Source: Sacculina carcini
Lineage: Eukaryota > Arthropoda > Thecostraca > Sacculinidae
Direction: 5' to 3'
Length of the DNA: 64,000 bases
Assembly: GCA_916048095.2 (NCBI GenBank)
Contig: OU696592.1
Coordinates: forward strand, 3,611,399 to 3,675,398
Both the position numbers and the translations under genes were made by a program. The notes beneath the pieces were generated by a model, which saw only the letters and a program-made list of their open reading frames with translations, did not search any database and had not been told where the DNA came from. Position 1 is the first letter of the stretch. Every line of letters begins with the position of its first letter. Shown here piece after piece: positions 10,877 to 23,144 of the stretch.

Positions 10877-11927
10877 CAGCCTACTTCGTGGTCGAGCGGA
10901 ATCATGCAGATATACAGTACAGTGTCCAAACACTTCGTGCGATCGTATGATTTCATATGAGGGACCCTGCGGTCAGGGGATAAGCATACTGCCGCCGTAC
11001 CCGCTGCGTGTCGCAAGAGGCGACTAAAAGCGGACCCCTCTGCTTCTTTCCTCCCTGTACTGCCACACCAAGGGGGAGCGATAATCCAACAGGGTTAGCA
11101 CCCCCCTAGGATTAATGCAGCTGTCTCCTACTCTATCCCCTCTACCCGAAAAAAGGCTTCATATGCCGAGTCGGAGGTGAAAGATCAGCTGTGCAAGGGT
11201 TTGAGAGATCCAGGGACTCAACAGGACTCATTTGCAACGTCCAATCAGAGCATTAGATTACGAGCCTTAGTCGCTCTTATAGAAGCACGTGAAACAAGCG
11301 AGCACACACAGCACGTTTTCACGTACGCGGCGAAATCAGCTGTGGTACACGCAAGCTCTATTCAAGCGCACCGTACACCGTTCAGACCGTACACCGTACC
11401 TGTACACGCAAAACGGCATCCAACGGCCGTAGTCAATCGTTTAGCGATGCCAAACCAAACTCATCGGACAAAGACGATGCCCTATGTGAATTGTGCGGGC
11501 AAAACAGTCTTGAAGCTAAATCAAAGTTCAAGTTTCACCAACAGCATTGTCCTGCGTTCGACTATACTTGTCGTTGTTGCAGCATTCGCCTGCTCCCTGC
11601 TGCGTTTTGTCCGGTGCTAAAACGCACAAGCAGTCTTCGCAACACGCGACATTATTCGCAACAAGCGACAACTTCGCAACTACGCGGCAGCGATTGATTG
11701 ATTGATGATTGATTGATGATGCGACGAGTGATTGTTAGTATAATGTAAAAGTAAATAGCCTAATCTAACCTAACCTAACAAGAAAGAGTAAGATTGCTGG
11801 GTCTGAAGCGTAGGCGTAATGGTTCGTAGGCACAGTTGCTAGGTTCCCCATGAAAACAAGGCTACGAGAGCTGCTACTGTTGAGCATTGCTAGTTGTTGG
11901 AACGACTGGTTTATGTAATTGTTTGAC
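10877..11927. repeat. Segmental duplication D6, copy a
   Basis: About 1.05 kb shared with 53093-54217 in the same orientation. It holds the motif CCCGCTGCGTGTCG...AGGCGACTAAAAG, the zinc-finger-like frame described separately, a short minisatellite tract (11636-11690) and a TGATTGAT run. At 11928 the match stops abruptly, which fixes the edge of the neighbouring Gypsy relic. Confidence 0.9.
11440..11626 (+). pseudogene. Possible Cys/His zinc-finger-like coding remnant, unrecognised
   Basis: One frame reads DALCELCGQNSLEAKSKFKF then HQQHCPAFDYTCRCC. The pattern CxxC...HxxxHC...CxCC looks like a zinc-binding module. It recurs at 17440-17610, 36455-36625 and 53690-53860, always just upstream of the 18/19-bp minisatellite. 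Another frame through the same DNA is open for 147 residues (11177-11620) but is low in recognisable structure. It could be the N-terminal part of a non-LTR retroelement ORF, or chance; I do not recognise a family. Confidence 0.3.
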
Positions 11928-12156
11928 TGGACTGAACCTCACTCCACTTTCCCGATGCATACGACACAACATATTCACGACCATTCTCCTCTTGACTGAG
12001 AGTGCCTCCCCATCCTCGACTACACGCATCAGTTGTAACCTTAAAACCCAATTTAGTATCAACCGGTCGTACGACGGGATACTCTGCAAGAGATTTTTTC
12101 AAATCATTGAAAGATTTCTCTGCCTCAGCTGTCCTCACATGTTTTGAATTGTTTTG

Positions 12157-14358
12157 CTAAACACAATCTGTTAAGCCTGAACAACGAATACTGAAATCTG
12201 GAATCAGGTGACGATAATATCCGGCCATTCCGACGAAACGCTGTATCTCTTGGATACTTTCTGGCGTTTTATAGTCAACAATAGGAGTTACATTACTGGA
12301 CGCAGGTTTGATACATCCTTTGCTGACAACATGAGATAAAAACGTTACTTCTTCACATGCGATACGACACTTGGAAGCATTAAGTTTTATTCCGTGATCA
12401 TGCAATCTTCTGAAAACTTCTCTCAACACACTCAGATGTTGTTCCATGTTTTCACTTAAAATAAGTGTATCATCAAGATAAACTGCGACTGACTTGAAAA
12501 GCATATCCCGAAAAATGTTCGTCATTAAATTCTGGTACGTAGCTGGTGCGTTACACAAGCCAAAAGCTAACGTGCAATAACAGTACTGACCTTCTTCAGT
12601 GACAAAAGCTGTTTTATCTTGGTCTTCCTCCTTTATCTTGACCTGCCAATAAGCCGCTGTCTGGTCTATTTGAGTAAACACAGAGCTATTAGGCGAAATG
12701 GATGACAAAAGTGACTCAATTCTGGGCATCAGGAAGCGATCCTTCACCGTGCATCTATTCAATTCACGGAAATCCGTACAAAATCTATACTTGTCTGTGC
12801 TTCGTTTACGAACCAATAAAACAGGGCTTACAAACGGGCTATTCCACTCGCGAATAACATTTTTACTCAACATATCACTGACCTGTTCTCGAACGACATG
12901 TCGCAATGCAGGCGGTACAGGATACGGTTTCCTCTGCTTCGGAGTTTCACTCAGCGTAATACCATGCTCCAAAATCGAAACTTGGCCCAATTCTCCTTGT
13001 TCGGACATAACTGGATACTCAGCAAGAATTTGACTGACACTGCATCTATCACTTGGTGACATATGAGAAAGATCAACATGTCCTATGATGTTCTGTTCGA
13101 TGGTATGATCAATATCGGCTTCAATATCATCCGGGAGCGACGTGCTAGCGTGTGACTGCACCACACAGCGACAGACAGTAGCAATCGTCTCTTTCTCGAC
13201 TGGCCGACCAAATGTCACCACTTGACCAGAGCTAAAATCAATGCTTACTTCAGCAGCACGCAAAAAATCTGTTCCCAGTATGACTTCATCGTCGCAATCA
13301 ACAATTACAGCCTCCAGAGACACTGAGTCTTGACCCACGGAAATTTTCGCTGTGCTGGTCCCAGCTACAGGAATAGTCACACTTCTAGAAACTCCATTGA
13401 TTTGCTTATTGCATTTAAACAATCTTAGATTAGCTTTTTCAGCAACATGTTGGTTTACCAACGTACTTTCACTACCACTGTCGATAACGCCTTTAACTTG
13501 ATGACCATTTACAGAAATATCCAAATGTATGCTTTTTCCGACAAACACTCGTCTGGCTGCTTGCGACGTTGACACATGACAGTACTTGGCGATATGGCCT
13601 CTACTGTTACACTTCCGACACACAGTTCTACAATTCACAGCTGAATGTCCACTCAGCTTGCATTTTTCACAAGTCTGTTTAGCCCTGCAATCATTTGCAA
13701 TATGACCGATTTTGCCATACGTATAAAATTTACGGTTGTGTGATAATTGAACTCTTCTAGCAGTAGGCTCTGATTTTTTGTTCACATGCAAAAGAGACAT
13801 ATGATGAACTAGTGCGTCAAAAGATTGCATTGACTCACCTGTTAGTTTGTGCGACCACTCTGCAGGTGCACCTTTGGCGGCTTGCACAACCACCATACGA
13901 TTTAACGAATCGGCACTCAGCTCCGGCATTATAGCTTTTATGCGGCATCTCAGCTCTTCCACATATTCACGCGGAGTATCACTTGATTTCAGTTTTACTT
14001 CGTCAAGATTTTGCAACAATTTGGTTTTCATCACCTCAGGCTGTAGAGATTTCAACACATGCTCATCAACAGCATTCACCACTTCCTCATGTGCAGACAT
14101 CTGCTGCACATTGTGTTCGATTGAGTCTGCCAACCATTCAGACCTGGAGTTTGATCCGATGGCGAAACACAGCAGATCAAATGCAGTTTGAACATCAACC
14201 TTGGTCACTCTCGCGTACCGACGAAACTGAGAGAAGAACAAGGTAGGCTTGTCATACACACATTTCGGCAAGTCTACATTAGCTAAACGAAATCTCGCTC
14301 CAGTCGGTGCTGATGTTGATGGTGTCGTCTCGTCAGGCATTCTTGCAATATTCCACAC
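12157..14358 (-). CDS. gag-pol: Gag-protease-RT frame of LTR retroelement 2
   Basis: 733 residues from MWNIARMPDE. In order: a Gag capsid-like region (residues ~25-210, with LANVDLPKCVYDKPTLFFSQ); Cys/His knuckles around residues 220-265 (CRAKQTCEKCKLSGHSAVNC, CRKCNSRGHIAKYC); an aspartic protease with VIDSGSESTLV near residue 290; reverse transcriptase ~450-650 with FCTDFRELN, TQIDQTAAYWQV, FGLCNAPATY and a YLDD catalytic box. Gag and Pol being in one frame is known in several Gypsy clades. The part after RT reads into RNase H in another block near 11930-12140. A fossil piece, not a host gene. Confidence 0.85.
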   Translation of the reverse strand: MWNIARMPDETTPSTSAPTGARFRLANVDLPKCVYDKPTLFFSQFRRYARVTKVDVQTAFDLLCFAIGSNSRSEWLADSIEHNVQQMSAHEEVVNAVDEHVLKSLQPEVMKTKLLQNLDEVKLKSSDTPREYVEELRCRIKAIMPELSADSLNRMVVVQAAKGAPAEWSHKLTGESMQSFDALVHHMSLLHVNKKSEPTARRVQLSHNRKFYTYGKIGHIANDCRAKQTCEKCKLSGHSAVNCRTVCRKCNSRGHIAKYCHVSTSQAARRVFVGKSIHLDISVNGHQVKGVIDSGSESTLVNQHVAEKANLRLFKCNKQINGVSRSVTIPVAGTSTAKISVGQDSVSLEAVIVDCDDEVILGTDFLRAAEVSIDFSSGQVVTFGRPVEKETIATVCRCVVQSHASTSLPDDIEADIDHTIEQNIIGHVDLSHMSPSDRCSVSQILAEYPVMSEQGELGQVSILEHGITLSETPKQRKPYPVPPALRHVVREQVSDMLSKNVIREWNSPFVSPVLLVRKRSTDKYRFCTDFRELNRCTVKDRFLMPRIESLLSSISPNSSVFTQIDQTAAYWQVKIKEEDQDKTAFVTEEGQYCYCTLAFGLCNAPATYQNLMTNIFRDMLFKSVAVYLDDTLILSENMEQHLSVLREVFRRLHDHGIKLNASKCRIACEEVTFLSHVVSKGCIKPASSNVTPIVDYKTPESIQEIQRFVGMAGYYRHLIPDFSIRCSGLTDCV

Positions 14359-14394
14359 ATATGTTCACTATCGTCCTCGCGCCGTTTGCTCAGT

Positions 14395-14408
14395 GAATCC
14401 CACCGCTG
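14395..14408 (-). promoter_or_regulatory. Primer-binding site, tRNA-Leu-like
   Basis: On the minus strand, two bases inside the 5' LTR, stands CAGCGGTGGGATTC. This is the complement of the acceptor and T-stem end typical of tRNA-Leu (GAATCCCACCGCTG). It would prime minus-strand DNA synthesis in this family. Confidence 0.6.
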
Positions 14409-14410
14409 GA

Positions 14411-15332
14411 TGTTAATGTTGGCCGAGTTTGGAACAGACGATGTATTGCAAAACGATGCGGCGACATTGGATAAATGAAGAAATTAAAACAATAAGAACT
14501 AGCACACAAAAATCACACACACAGCGCACGTGGTATCAACACGTATTTCGCACACAGCGGTACAGCTTGGTCACACAGACCGAACACACACAGTGAAGCC
14601 TCGCTGAACACTACTAACGCAAACACACTCATACATAACTCTCTTCCCTCCCATGTTATCTCCTCCACGTCCTTATCATCGTTTTCCTCTTCTCTGCGCA
14701 ATCATCTCTTTGATAAATCTTTTGATCATGACTCTCACTCTCTTTCTCCTTACGCTTCGCTCTGAGCTGTCATACCGTACCCGTCTCGCGTGATATATTT
14801 ACTAGAAGTTTTCTTGTTGTTTTTTATGCTCTTTCTTACTGCCATGTTTCAATTTGGCGGTGTGTGTGCATGAGTATGTTTGTGTGTGTGTGTGTGTGTT
14901 TGTGTGAGTGTGTGTGCTTGTGGATGTGTGTATTTTCCGCATGTTTGTTTTCCCTAAGCGGCGTGTCTTACATATTTGTTTATATTTTTGCACCAAGATT
15001 TCTCTTTTCGCGCGTGTGTTTTAATGTGCGCTATACAAATAAACGTTAATAATACACTCACACAGAAGTAATACAACGCTCTCACAGCTGGCGCAACTAG
15101 CAATCGTTCAATCCTCACAGCCAATCAGCGACGACGCACATGACACACAGACATACAAAGAGACACATACACACAGACATACACACGGGCAACTTGACGT
15201 TCGCTCAGCTACATGACGCGTTATACCTTACACAAACGCTACACATATCAAATGAACGCTACAAATGAACGCGCTACACATATCGAATGAACACATCGAA
15301 ATGTACGCAACGCAAATACCAAGCCCATAACA
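14411..15332 (-). repeat. 5' LTR of retroelement 2 (long form)
   Basis: 922 bp with TGTTA/TAACA ends. Both ends match the 519-bp solo LTR at 59036-59554; the difference is an extra ~405 bp in the middle (about 14630-15045) that contains a TG-rich stretch. Flanked on the right by GTAT. Confidence 0.85.
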
Positions 15333-15399
15333 GTATACACTACACCGGCAGTATCAAATATGGATTTAATGAATAAAGCCTTTAATTGTCCCTGCCACG

Positions 15400-15565
15400 A
15401 CCAAGAATATGGAAACATCGCCAACCAACAAGCAACAAAACAGCTTCTTCAAGAAGATTAAAGAAGCCATCACTCACTAAACCGGTCCAAAACAGCTGCA
15501 AGAATATGGAAATATCGCCAACCAACAAGCCACAAAACAGCTTCTTCAAGAAGATTCAGGCGAAA
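15400..15565. repeat. Internal ~95-bp duplication
   Basis: AAGAATATGGAAA, ATCGCCAACCAACAAGC and CAGCTTCTTCAAGAAGATT occur twice. The 73-residue frame at 15386-15607 (MSLPRPRIWKHRQPTSNK...) spans it and is kept in all three copies of D5. Its own internal repetition and lack of any known domain make a gene doubtful. Confidence 0.7.
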
Positions 15566-15609
15566 AAGTGGTGGCGATTGGTGGTGGCGAAAAAGTGGTG
15601 GATTTAGTT

Positions 15610-16320
15610 CATGTGAATTTCACAAGTGCGAAATGTGTGTGATCGTGAATAGCTTAAAAAGTGTTGAAACTGATTCTCAATCAAATATAAGTCCAGCTAT
15701 TGTGCAACACTAGCTCATCGGATTCAACAACTAGTGAGTTACACAAGCATTAAGTAAAAATTGTCACACCGTTAATAATTGTATAAATCACTACTTTGAA
15801 TTGGCTTGGATTTACTTTGATCCATACTTTGTGTTAGGGCTGTGCTGCAGAATTTATAGCATAATGTAGCCATTTACGGCACCCATAATGTGTTGAGTCT
15901 CCCTGGGCTCCCTAATATCCTTACCATGAACATTTCGAATGTAGTTCTTCATGTTTCGCCAAGCCCCGAATTTTTTCCTTAACACCCTTGGCCTCCAACC
16001 GGAAACCACTGTATATATTCCAATGTCTTCCCAGAGTCAATGTGTTCCGCTGTTATTAGCCTGTGATTTGAACTTTTCAACGCTTGCTATGGAAGATTTC
16101 TAGCGCTCACAAATGAGCGATCAACGTCCATTATTGTATTTTATCCTTGTTGTTGTGCACTATCCTATCCTTATTATGCTTTCATTATGTATAAGCAGCA
16201 ATGATAAACGTATAATACGCACTGTTTAATCATTGTACAAGCTATGAATACACGTTTCATGCATGTGTGTCTACATATACGTGTTGAAACCCACACATAC
16301 ACGGACTTTGTTCAAGTTTG
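15610..16320. other. Non-coding part of D5, no gene recognised
   Basis: AT-rich sequence shared by the three D5 copies. No long frame, RNA gene or element end is visible. Confidence 0.5.
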
Positions 16321-16322
16321 TA

Positions 16323-16325
<3 letters not shown>

Positions 16326-16411
<86 letters not shown>
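16326..16411. repeat. (TG)n microsatellite
   Basis: About 43 TG units; copy b (35343-35380) has fewer than 20 and copy c has lost it. Confidence 0.97.
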
Positions 16412-16413
<2 letters not shown>

Positions 16414-16882
16414 TTTTACAGTGGCCGCCCTATCACATGCTTAAATCCCGTCTTGCACGATCCTTGCACGCTTGAGTCACGGCAAACACCCCCTCTATCT
16501 CACAAAATGTTCCCCCACCATGTTCACCTGGCATTTTGTATTAACTTTTCGTTGCATGTGAATATTCACATTGAATCATTGATATTTTGTTCACACAGTG
16601 GTTGATTATGTGACTCATGACTAGGGCTACTAAAAATATAAACGTTACATACAGTAATTGTAGTAAACGTTACATAAAGTAATTATAGTAATTGTTTTCG
16701 AGAAAAAGTAATCTTAAACAACTTATGCTTTTGAAAAATTAAATTTTTGCAGTTCTACAAGAAATGATCCCAATCTCTCTGGACTATTTCCCACATTATC
16801 TTCGTTTTTGTGCAATTTATCCTATACACCAACAAAAAATGACCTATCATTGCAAAAGGAAAAATATCAAGTTATTAAGTGA

Positions 16883-16925
16883 CAAGTTAAGTTAAGTTAA
16901 GTTAAGTCAAGTTAAGTTAAGTTAG
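16883..16925. repeat. (AAGTT)n tandem repeat
   Basis: Eight or so AAGTT/AAGTC units; the same tract is at 35851-35893. Confidence 0.9.
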
Positions 16926-17099
16926 TTAAATCGAGTTGTATCAACACTTGTACAACAATGTACTGTTGTATCAACATTCATGCGATACTTTTTCGCTCGA
17001 ATTAGCTGAAAATAAGATTATTTAATAAAATTTGGGTAGTCATACGCCAAAAAATAATATATTAATGATATATTCAATAAAATAGGTGTAATACATAAT

Positions 17100-17380
17100 A
17101 TGTATTCGGATCCGTGTGGACCCGGGTCCGATAATCGGAACCGTGTGGACTCGGATCCGTGTGGACCCGGGTCCGATGATCGGAACCGTGTGGACCCGGG
17201 TCCGATAATCGGAACCGTGTGGACTCGGATCGGTGCGGACCCGTGTCCGAGTATCGGAATCGTGTGGACTCGGATCCGTGTGGACCCGGTTCCAGAACCG
17301 GTTCCGAGTCTCGGACCCGGTTCCAATATCCACGTATCAGGATCGTCAGAGCCGGTTCCGGAACCGGTTCCTGTCCAGCC
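17100..17380. repeat. Palindrome-rich tandem array (GGATCC/CCCGGG/GGTTCC units)
   Basis: Units of about 20-45 bp built of short palindromes: CGGATCCG, GACCCGGGTC, CCGATAATCGG, GGAACCGTGTGG. All frames on both strands are open because the unit lacks stops. Copy b at 36070-36395 has about one more unit. Confidence 0.9.
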
Positions 17381-17625
17381 CTAACCTGTACACGCAAAAC
17401 GGCATCCAACGGCCGTAGTCAATCGTTTAGCGATGCCAAACCAAACTCATCGGACAAAGACGGTGCCCTATGTGAATTGTGCGGGCAAAACTGTCTTGAA
17501 GCTAAATCAAAGTTCAAGTTTCACCAACAGCATTGTACTGCGTTCGACTATACTTGTCGTTGTTGCAGCATTGGCCTGCTCCCTGCTGCGTTTTGTCCGG
17601 TGCTAAAACGCACAAGCAATCTTGG

Positions 17626-18060
17626 CAACACGCGACAATCTTCCCAACACGCGACAATATTCGCAACAAGCGACAACTTCGCGACACGCGACAATCTTCG
17701 CAAAATGCGACAACCTTCGCAACAAGCGACAACTACGCAACACGCGACAACCTTCGCAAAACGCGACAATCTTCGCAACAAGAGACAACTTCACAACAAG
17801 CGACAACTTCGCAACACGCGACAATCTTCGCAACACGCGACAATCTTCTCAAAATGCAGCAACCTTCGCAACAAGCGACAACTTCGCAACACGCGACAAT
17901 CTTCGCAATACGCGACAACCTTCGCAACAAGCGACAACCTTCGCAACACGCGACAATATTCGCAACAAGCGACAACCTTCGCAGCATGCGACAACCTTCG
18001 CAACACGCGACCACCTTCTCAACACGCGCAACTCCGCGAGAAAATTCGCAACACGCGCGG
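17626..18060. repeat. 18/19-bp minisatellite CGCAACACGCGACAATCTT
   Basis: About 22 units that alternate between an 18-base (CGCAACAAGCGACAACTT) and a 19-base (CGCAACACGCGACAATCTT) form. The mix of lengths changes phase again and again, yet most frames stay open on both strands, which produces spurious ORFs of up to 297 residues. Related arrays are at 1813, 11636, 20467, 36637, 53868 and 56130. Confidence 0.95.
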
Positions 18061-18307
18061 TTTTGCACAACGCCACAAACAATTTCGTGTACTCGATCAG
18101 GCCGAATCCTAAAACCTGTGTCTCGCCCTGATCTGAGAGGGGGCTCCTGTGGCGTGTGTCATCTCATGTCAATTGCGTTGCATCATTGATCACAGTCAAC
18201 TGTTCGCGGAAATGCATACGATTCATACTATCACAGAAACTGCACGCAATATTGCGTCATAGTGTGTTCGCTGCAATCAATTCACACTTTCCACGAGTTG
18301 CGTCATC

Positions 18308-19520
<1,213 letters not shown>

Positions 19521-20182
19521 TCAACCACCGAGTCTCGACACAAATCTTCGCCTTTGCGCACACACATGCGCATCTATACACACACAAACATATGAAAACG
19601 TCCTCGTATCTATTGCATGACTCACACTTTATCTCGATTAAGTTCAAGACTCACAATCAAACCTCGAAGCAGTAGTGCGTCAAAGCACATCAGATATCAG
19701 TCATGTGTTGTGTCATGCATTCTGGGGAGGTGGCCCTCTCTAATACGTCTTACGTCCTTGTGGCGCCATAGCGTGGAGAGGGTCGGTTCTGCGGTGGCAG
19801 CGAGCTGCACGGGGTACGCTTTTGTGTTCATAAGCTTCGGTTTCTTCACGTGTAGCAGCTACCACTTAGGCATTTAACCTTTAATATTTAAGTAATCCGA
19901 GCTTACAGATCGTAACGGATTCAATGGTGCCATGGGTGTTACGGGAAGATGCTGGTGTCAAGACGACGCCATGACATTGCAGGCATCACAACACTCGTGT
20001 GTGCAGTTTATGTCAGCGCTGATGTCACGGAGGTCACGCCTTAATAGGCGTCATGCAAATTATACAGACATCCTTGCGTAACACTGCACGGATGACGAGG
20101 CGCTGTTGATAAAGAATGATAGACTTAACTGTAGACAGGTGGTGCCTGAGTGTATAATATTTGCGTAGCTCTCTGGGCAGTC

Positions 20183-20220
<38 letters not shown>

Positions 20221-20355
20221 TTGTGTGCGTGTGTGTGTGTGTTGTAGGCTTGCCATTTTGGAAGTAACTCAGAAGTCGACAATTAACGGGATCACACATA
20301 GTTGTTATACTTTAGTAATTTTAAGCCTCCGAGTACACAGATACTTGTACTCGCA
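19521..20355. other. Region between D5a and D1b, with a repeat member at 19735-19880
   Basis: 19735-19880 is a second member of the repeat at 9587-9740 and carries the unoccupied target site for LTR element 1 at 19730-19734 (GTGGC). A TG microsatellite lies at 20184-20243. The rest shows nothing I recognise. Confidence 0.6.
20184..20243. repeat. (TG)n microsatellite
   Basis: Interrupted TG tract, about 27 units. Confidence 0.95.
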
Positions 20356-21026
20356 CACAGGGCTCAGGTGAGAATTTGTCATATTTTTATAATTTGTAAT
20401 TAATATTGATGTCATGTAATGTAATGTATTAAAATATAATGTAATGTAATAAAATGTAATTAATATTCGCAACACGCGACAACCTTCGCAACATGCGCAA
20501 CTCCGCGACAATATTCGCAACACGCGCGGATTTGCACAACGCCACAAACAATTTCGTGTACTCGATCAGGCCGAATCCTAAAACCTGTGTCTCGCCCTGA
20601 TCTGAGAGGGGGCTCCTGTGGCGTGTGTCATCTCATGTTCATTGCGTTGCATCATTGATCACAGTCAACTGTACGCGGAAATGCATACGATTCATACTAT
20701 CACAGGAACTGCACGCAATATTGCGTCATCGTGTGTTCGCTGCAGAGTATGGGTACGGTACGGTACGGTACGAAATTACGGTACGGTACGATTGAATTTC
20801 GGGCAAAAGTACGGTACGAAATTACGGTAGGAATTTTTTTCCGAAGTACGGTACGGTACGATAGTACGAAAAAAGTTTCCTTTTTCGTACTAAAGAGAAT
20901 GGGTCAAAGGTGAGCTCGATATTGAGAACTAAGTTCAACAGAATCGTTGGGAAGCTAAAATAAATAATTCCTGGGCGACCAGAGTCAGATAGATGTTTTA
21001 AGACGTTCATAATTCTATTTCGATAT

Positions 21027-21299
21027 ATGGATCATCATTCTATTTCGATACATATTGCGAACAATAGCAAGCTTCAATATTCGCCAAGAATCGACAGAAA
21101 AGAGAATATTTTTCACTCGTGGCATCATCATCCCCACAATTGTCTGAAAGCACTAGCAGAAGTTGCCATAGCACTTCCGGTGACTCAGGTCAGCGTTGAA
21201 AGAAGTTTTTCTGGTCTGAATTACATTCTCAATGAGCGACGGACAAGACTAAAATCTGATATAATTGATGCGATCATGGTGTTAAGATGTAACACCTGA
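21027..21299 (+). pseudogene. hAT transposase C-terminal fragment, copy b
   Basis: Same 90-residue dimerisation fragment as at 2372-2644 (ALPVTQVSVERSFSGLNY) with a few substitutions. Catalytic part absent. Confidence 0.8.
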
Positions 21300-22189
21300 G
21301 ACTGCAATCTTGCTACTGCCAACATTTCTTGCTTGCTCTAATGAATTTTTCGCTAGTGCCCTATATTCTGGCATGTGCCATGCTTACCCTAAAATGTTAA
21401 TATGTCTTGTGAATTTGCAAAATGAATGTTATCAGAATGTATGTAATGAATGAATGAATGTAAACAACTCATCGACGACCTTCAGGTATTCCGCACTTCT
21501 GTGGTTACCCAGGAAGTTGGTGGTGATCGACTTGTAAGTCAGCCACGCAGAGAGCTCACACTAAGATATGATGATGACATCAGATATGATGCATGCAGCA
21601 GGAGAGAAGGGTGAGAATTGGGGCAAAATGTATCAGTATGCCCACTGCAATTTGCATATTAATACATCAGTGTGCGAGCTGTTATCCTTGACATAGTGTG
21701 AAAACTCGAGCTAATCGTTTAAAATGGATAGCTTTTTCGAATTCAGCACATGAAACTTGTATTAGAACAGCTGAGAAATATCCAACCTTGGGGCAAAATG
21801 TATCAGTATGCCCACTCCAATATGCATATTAATACATCAGTGTGTGAGCTGTTATCCTTGACATGGTGTGAAAATTCGAGCTAATTGTGAAAAATGGATA
21901 GCGTTTTCTGATTCAGCACACAAAACTTGTATAAAAACATCTGAGAAACCTCCGACCTTTTGAAAAAAGTTTTGAAACGCAGGCCAGTGTTATGTTTGGT
22001 AGTGTTATTGGTTACACCGGAGCCGTCAATAGGGACCAAAATACGTCAATTAGGGCGCCATCCTATCGATCGGACGATTAGACATCAGTGAATGAAGGGA
22101 TCGTGAGATGGGACTCTGCGGATGGGAAGGTACAAGAGCTCGGAAGTGGACAGCCAGTAGCGTACTGAGTTAAATACTACTACAAACGA

Positions 22190-22701
22190 CAAGATCTGTC
22201 CATGCAAATGCCGTACTGATCGTCTTGTTTCTCTCCCACAATCACGCCAAAGCAATCCAAACGACGGAGGTGGTTGCCGATTCAGTTTTGGACGTATACA
22301 TGGTCCCCGACTTTCAAGGGCGGCATTCTGACAGTGTGCTCTGATAAACGCTCACGCTGACAGATGTGGTGTCGAACGAGGGCTGATTCAAGCTGGTCAG
22401 CGCTCAAACGCCATATAGTCGCTGGCAGGTAGGAGTCCGGATGAACCGGCTGAAACTCCACAATTTGGCGCCTGAAGCCGATTTGTATAACGATAGTCTT
22501 AACCGCGGGGCCACGACCATTTACCCCAACGTACCAACTGATCCAAAGATAATACGATGCGATGAAAACCAGCGATGGCAAAGATTGGGCGCATTCTCCA
22601 ATGGCGTACCTAGTGACTGAAAATTCCGCGAGTGACCATTTGGTCACTCGCGTAATTGGTCCAATTTTCCCATCAGCTGTATGAACTTCAGTGGTTTTCA
22701 A
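22190..22701 (-). pseudogene. LTR retroelement pol 3' fragment, copy b (fossil)
   Basis: Duplicate of the fragment at 3520-4030: minus-strand integrase C-terminal tail with LKVGDHVYVQN. Broken, without LTRs. Confidence 0.6.
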
Positions 22702-22807
22702 ACTGTTTAATGCTCAGATGTGCCGTTGAATGATTGCCCTGTGTAAACTGCTTAATGCGCCAATTCGAAAAGCCATTTTAAGAGGTCAAGAGGTTATATA
22801 AAGGATA

Positions 22808-22906
22808 TATATGTATTGTATATATATATATATATATATATACAAACGTTTATATACAAACGTATATATACAAACGTATATATACAAACGTATATATACA
22901 AACGTA

Positions 22907-23000
<94 letters not shown>

Positions 23001-23026
23001 TATATATACATATATATATATGCACG
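22808..23026. repeat. (TA)n microsatellite at the left edge of the PLE
   Basis: TA tract with ACAAACG interruptions like the one at 4138, continuing straight into the Penelope-like element at 23027. Confidence 0.95.
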
Positions 23027-23144
23027 ATTTGTTGAAATCAACAGCAATCTGGGCACTGTTGTGCTGGTACGATAGCTTCTCTATGCTGCGCACGATTTTT
23101 CTGTGTTCAGGAGACAACACACTCAGTTGTTCACTGAAGTTTAT

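Larger units (their letters stand above)
11928..15332 (-). mobile_element. LTR retroelement 2, Ty3/Gypsy, partial fossil with 5' LTR
   Basis: Minus strand: 5' LTR 14411-15332, primer site just inside it, then a fused Gag-Pol frame, ending at 11928 early in RNase H where it abuts block D6. Integrase and 3' LTR are not present here. The right flank GTAT (15333-15336) matches the target site seen around the solo LTR at 59036-59554. The long Gag-PR-RT frame is still open for about 730 residues, so the insertion is not ancient, but the element is incomplete. Confidence 0.85.
20356..22835. repeat. Segmental duplication D1, copy b
   Basis: Matches 1701-4240. Contains the same minisatellite piece (20467-20533), CGGTA array (20751-20865), hAT fragment, 170-bp pair (21619-21957) and LTR-element fragment. 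It differs by an extra CAATAGGGAC-like insertion near 22026. Confidence 0.9.

Noticed and set aside
15386-15607. 73-residue frame MSLPRPRIWKHRQP... present three times
   Set aside because: It spans an internal 95-bp duplication, lacks a known domain and its copies are only as similar as the surrounding non-coding DNA.
17626-18060. CRISPR-like array
   Set aside because: Units are contiguous without unique spacers, and the sequence is eukaryotic.
17219-18189. Long overlapping frames (up to 297 residues) on both strands
   Set aside because: They run through the palindrome array and the 18/19-bp minisatellite, which lack stop codons in most frames. The peptides are repeats such as ATRDNLRNTRQPSQ.
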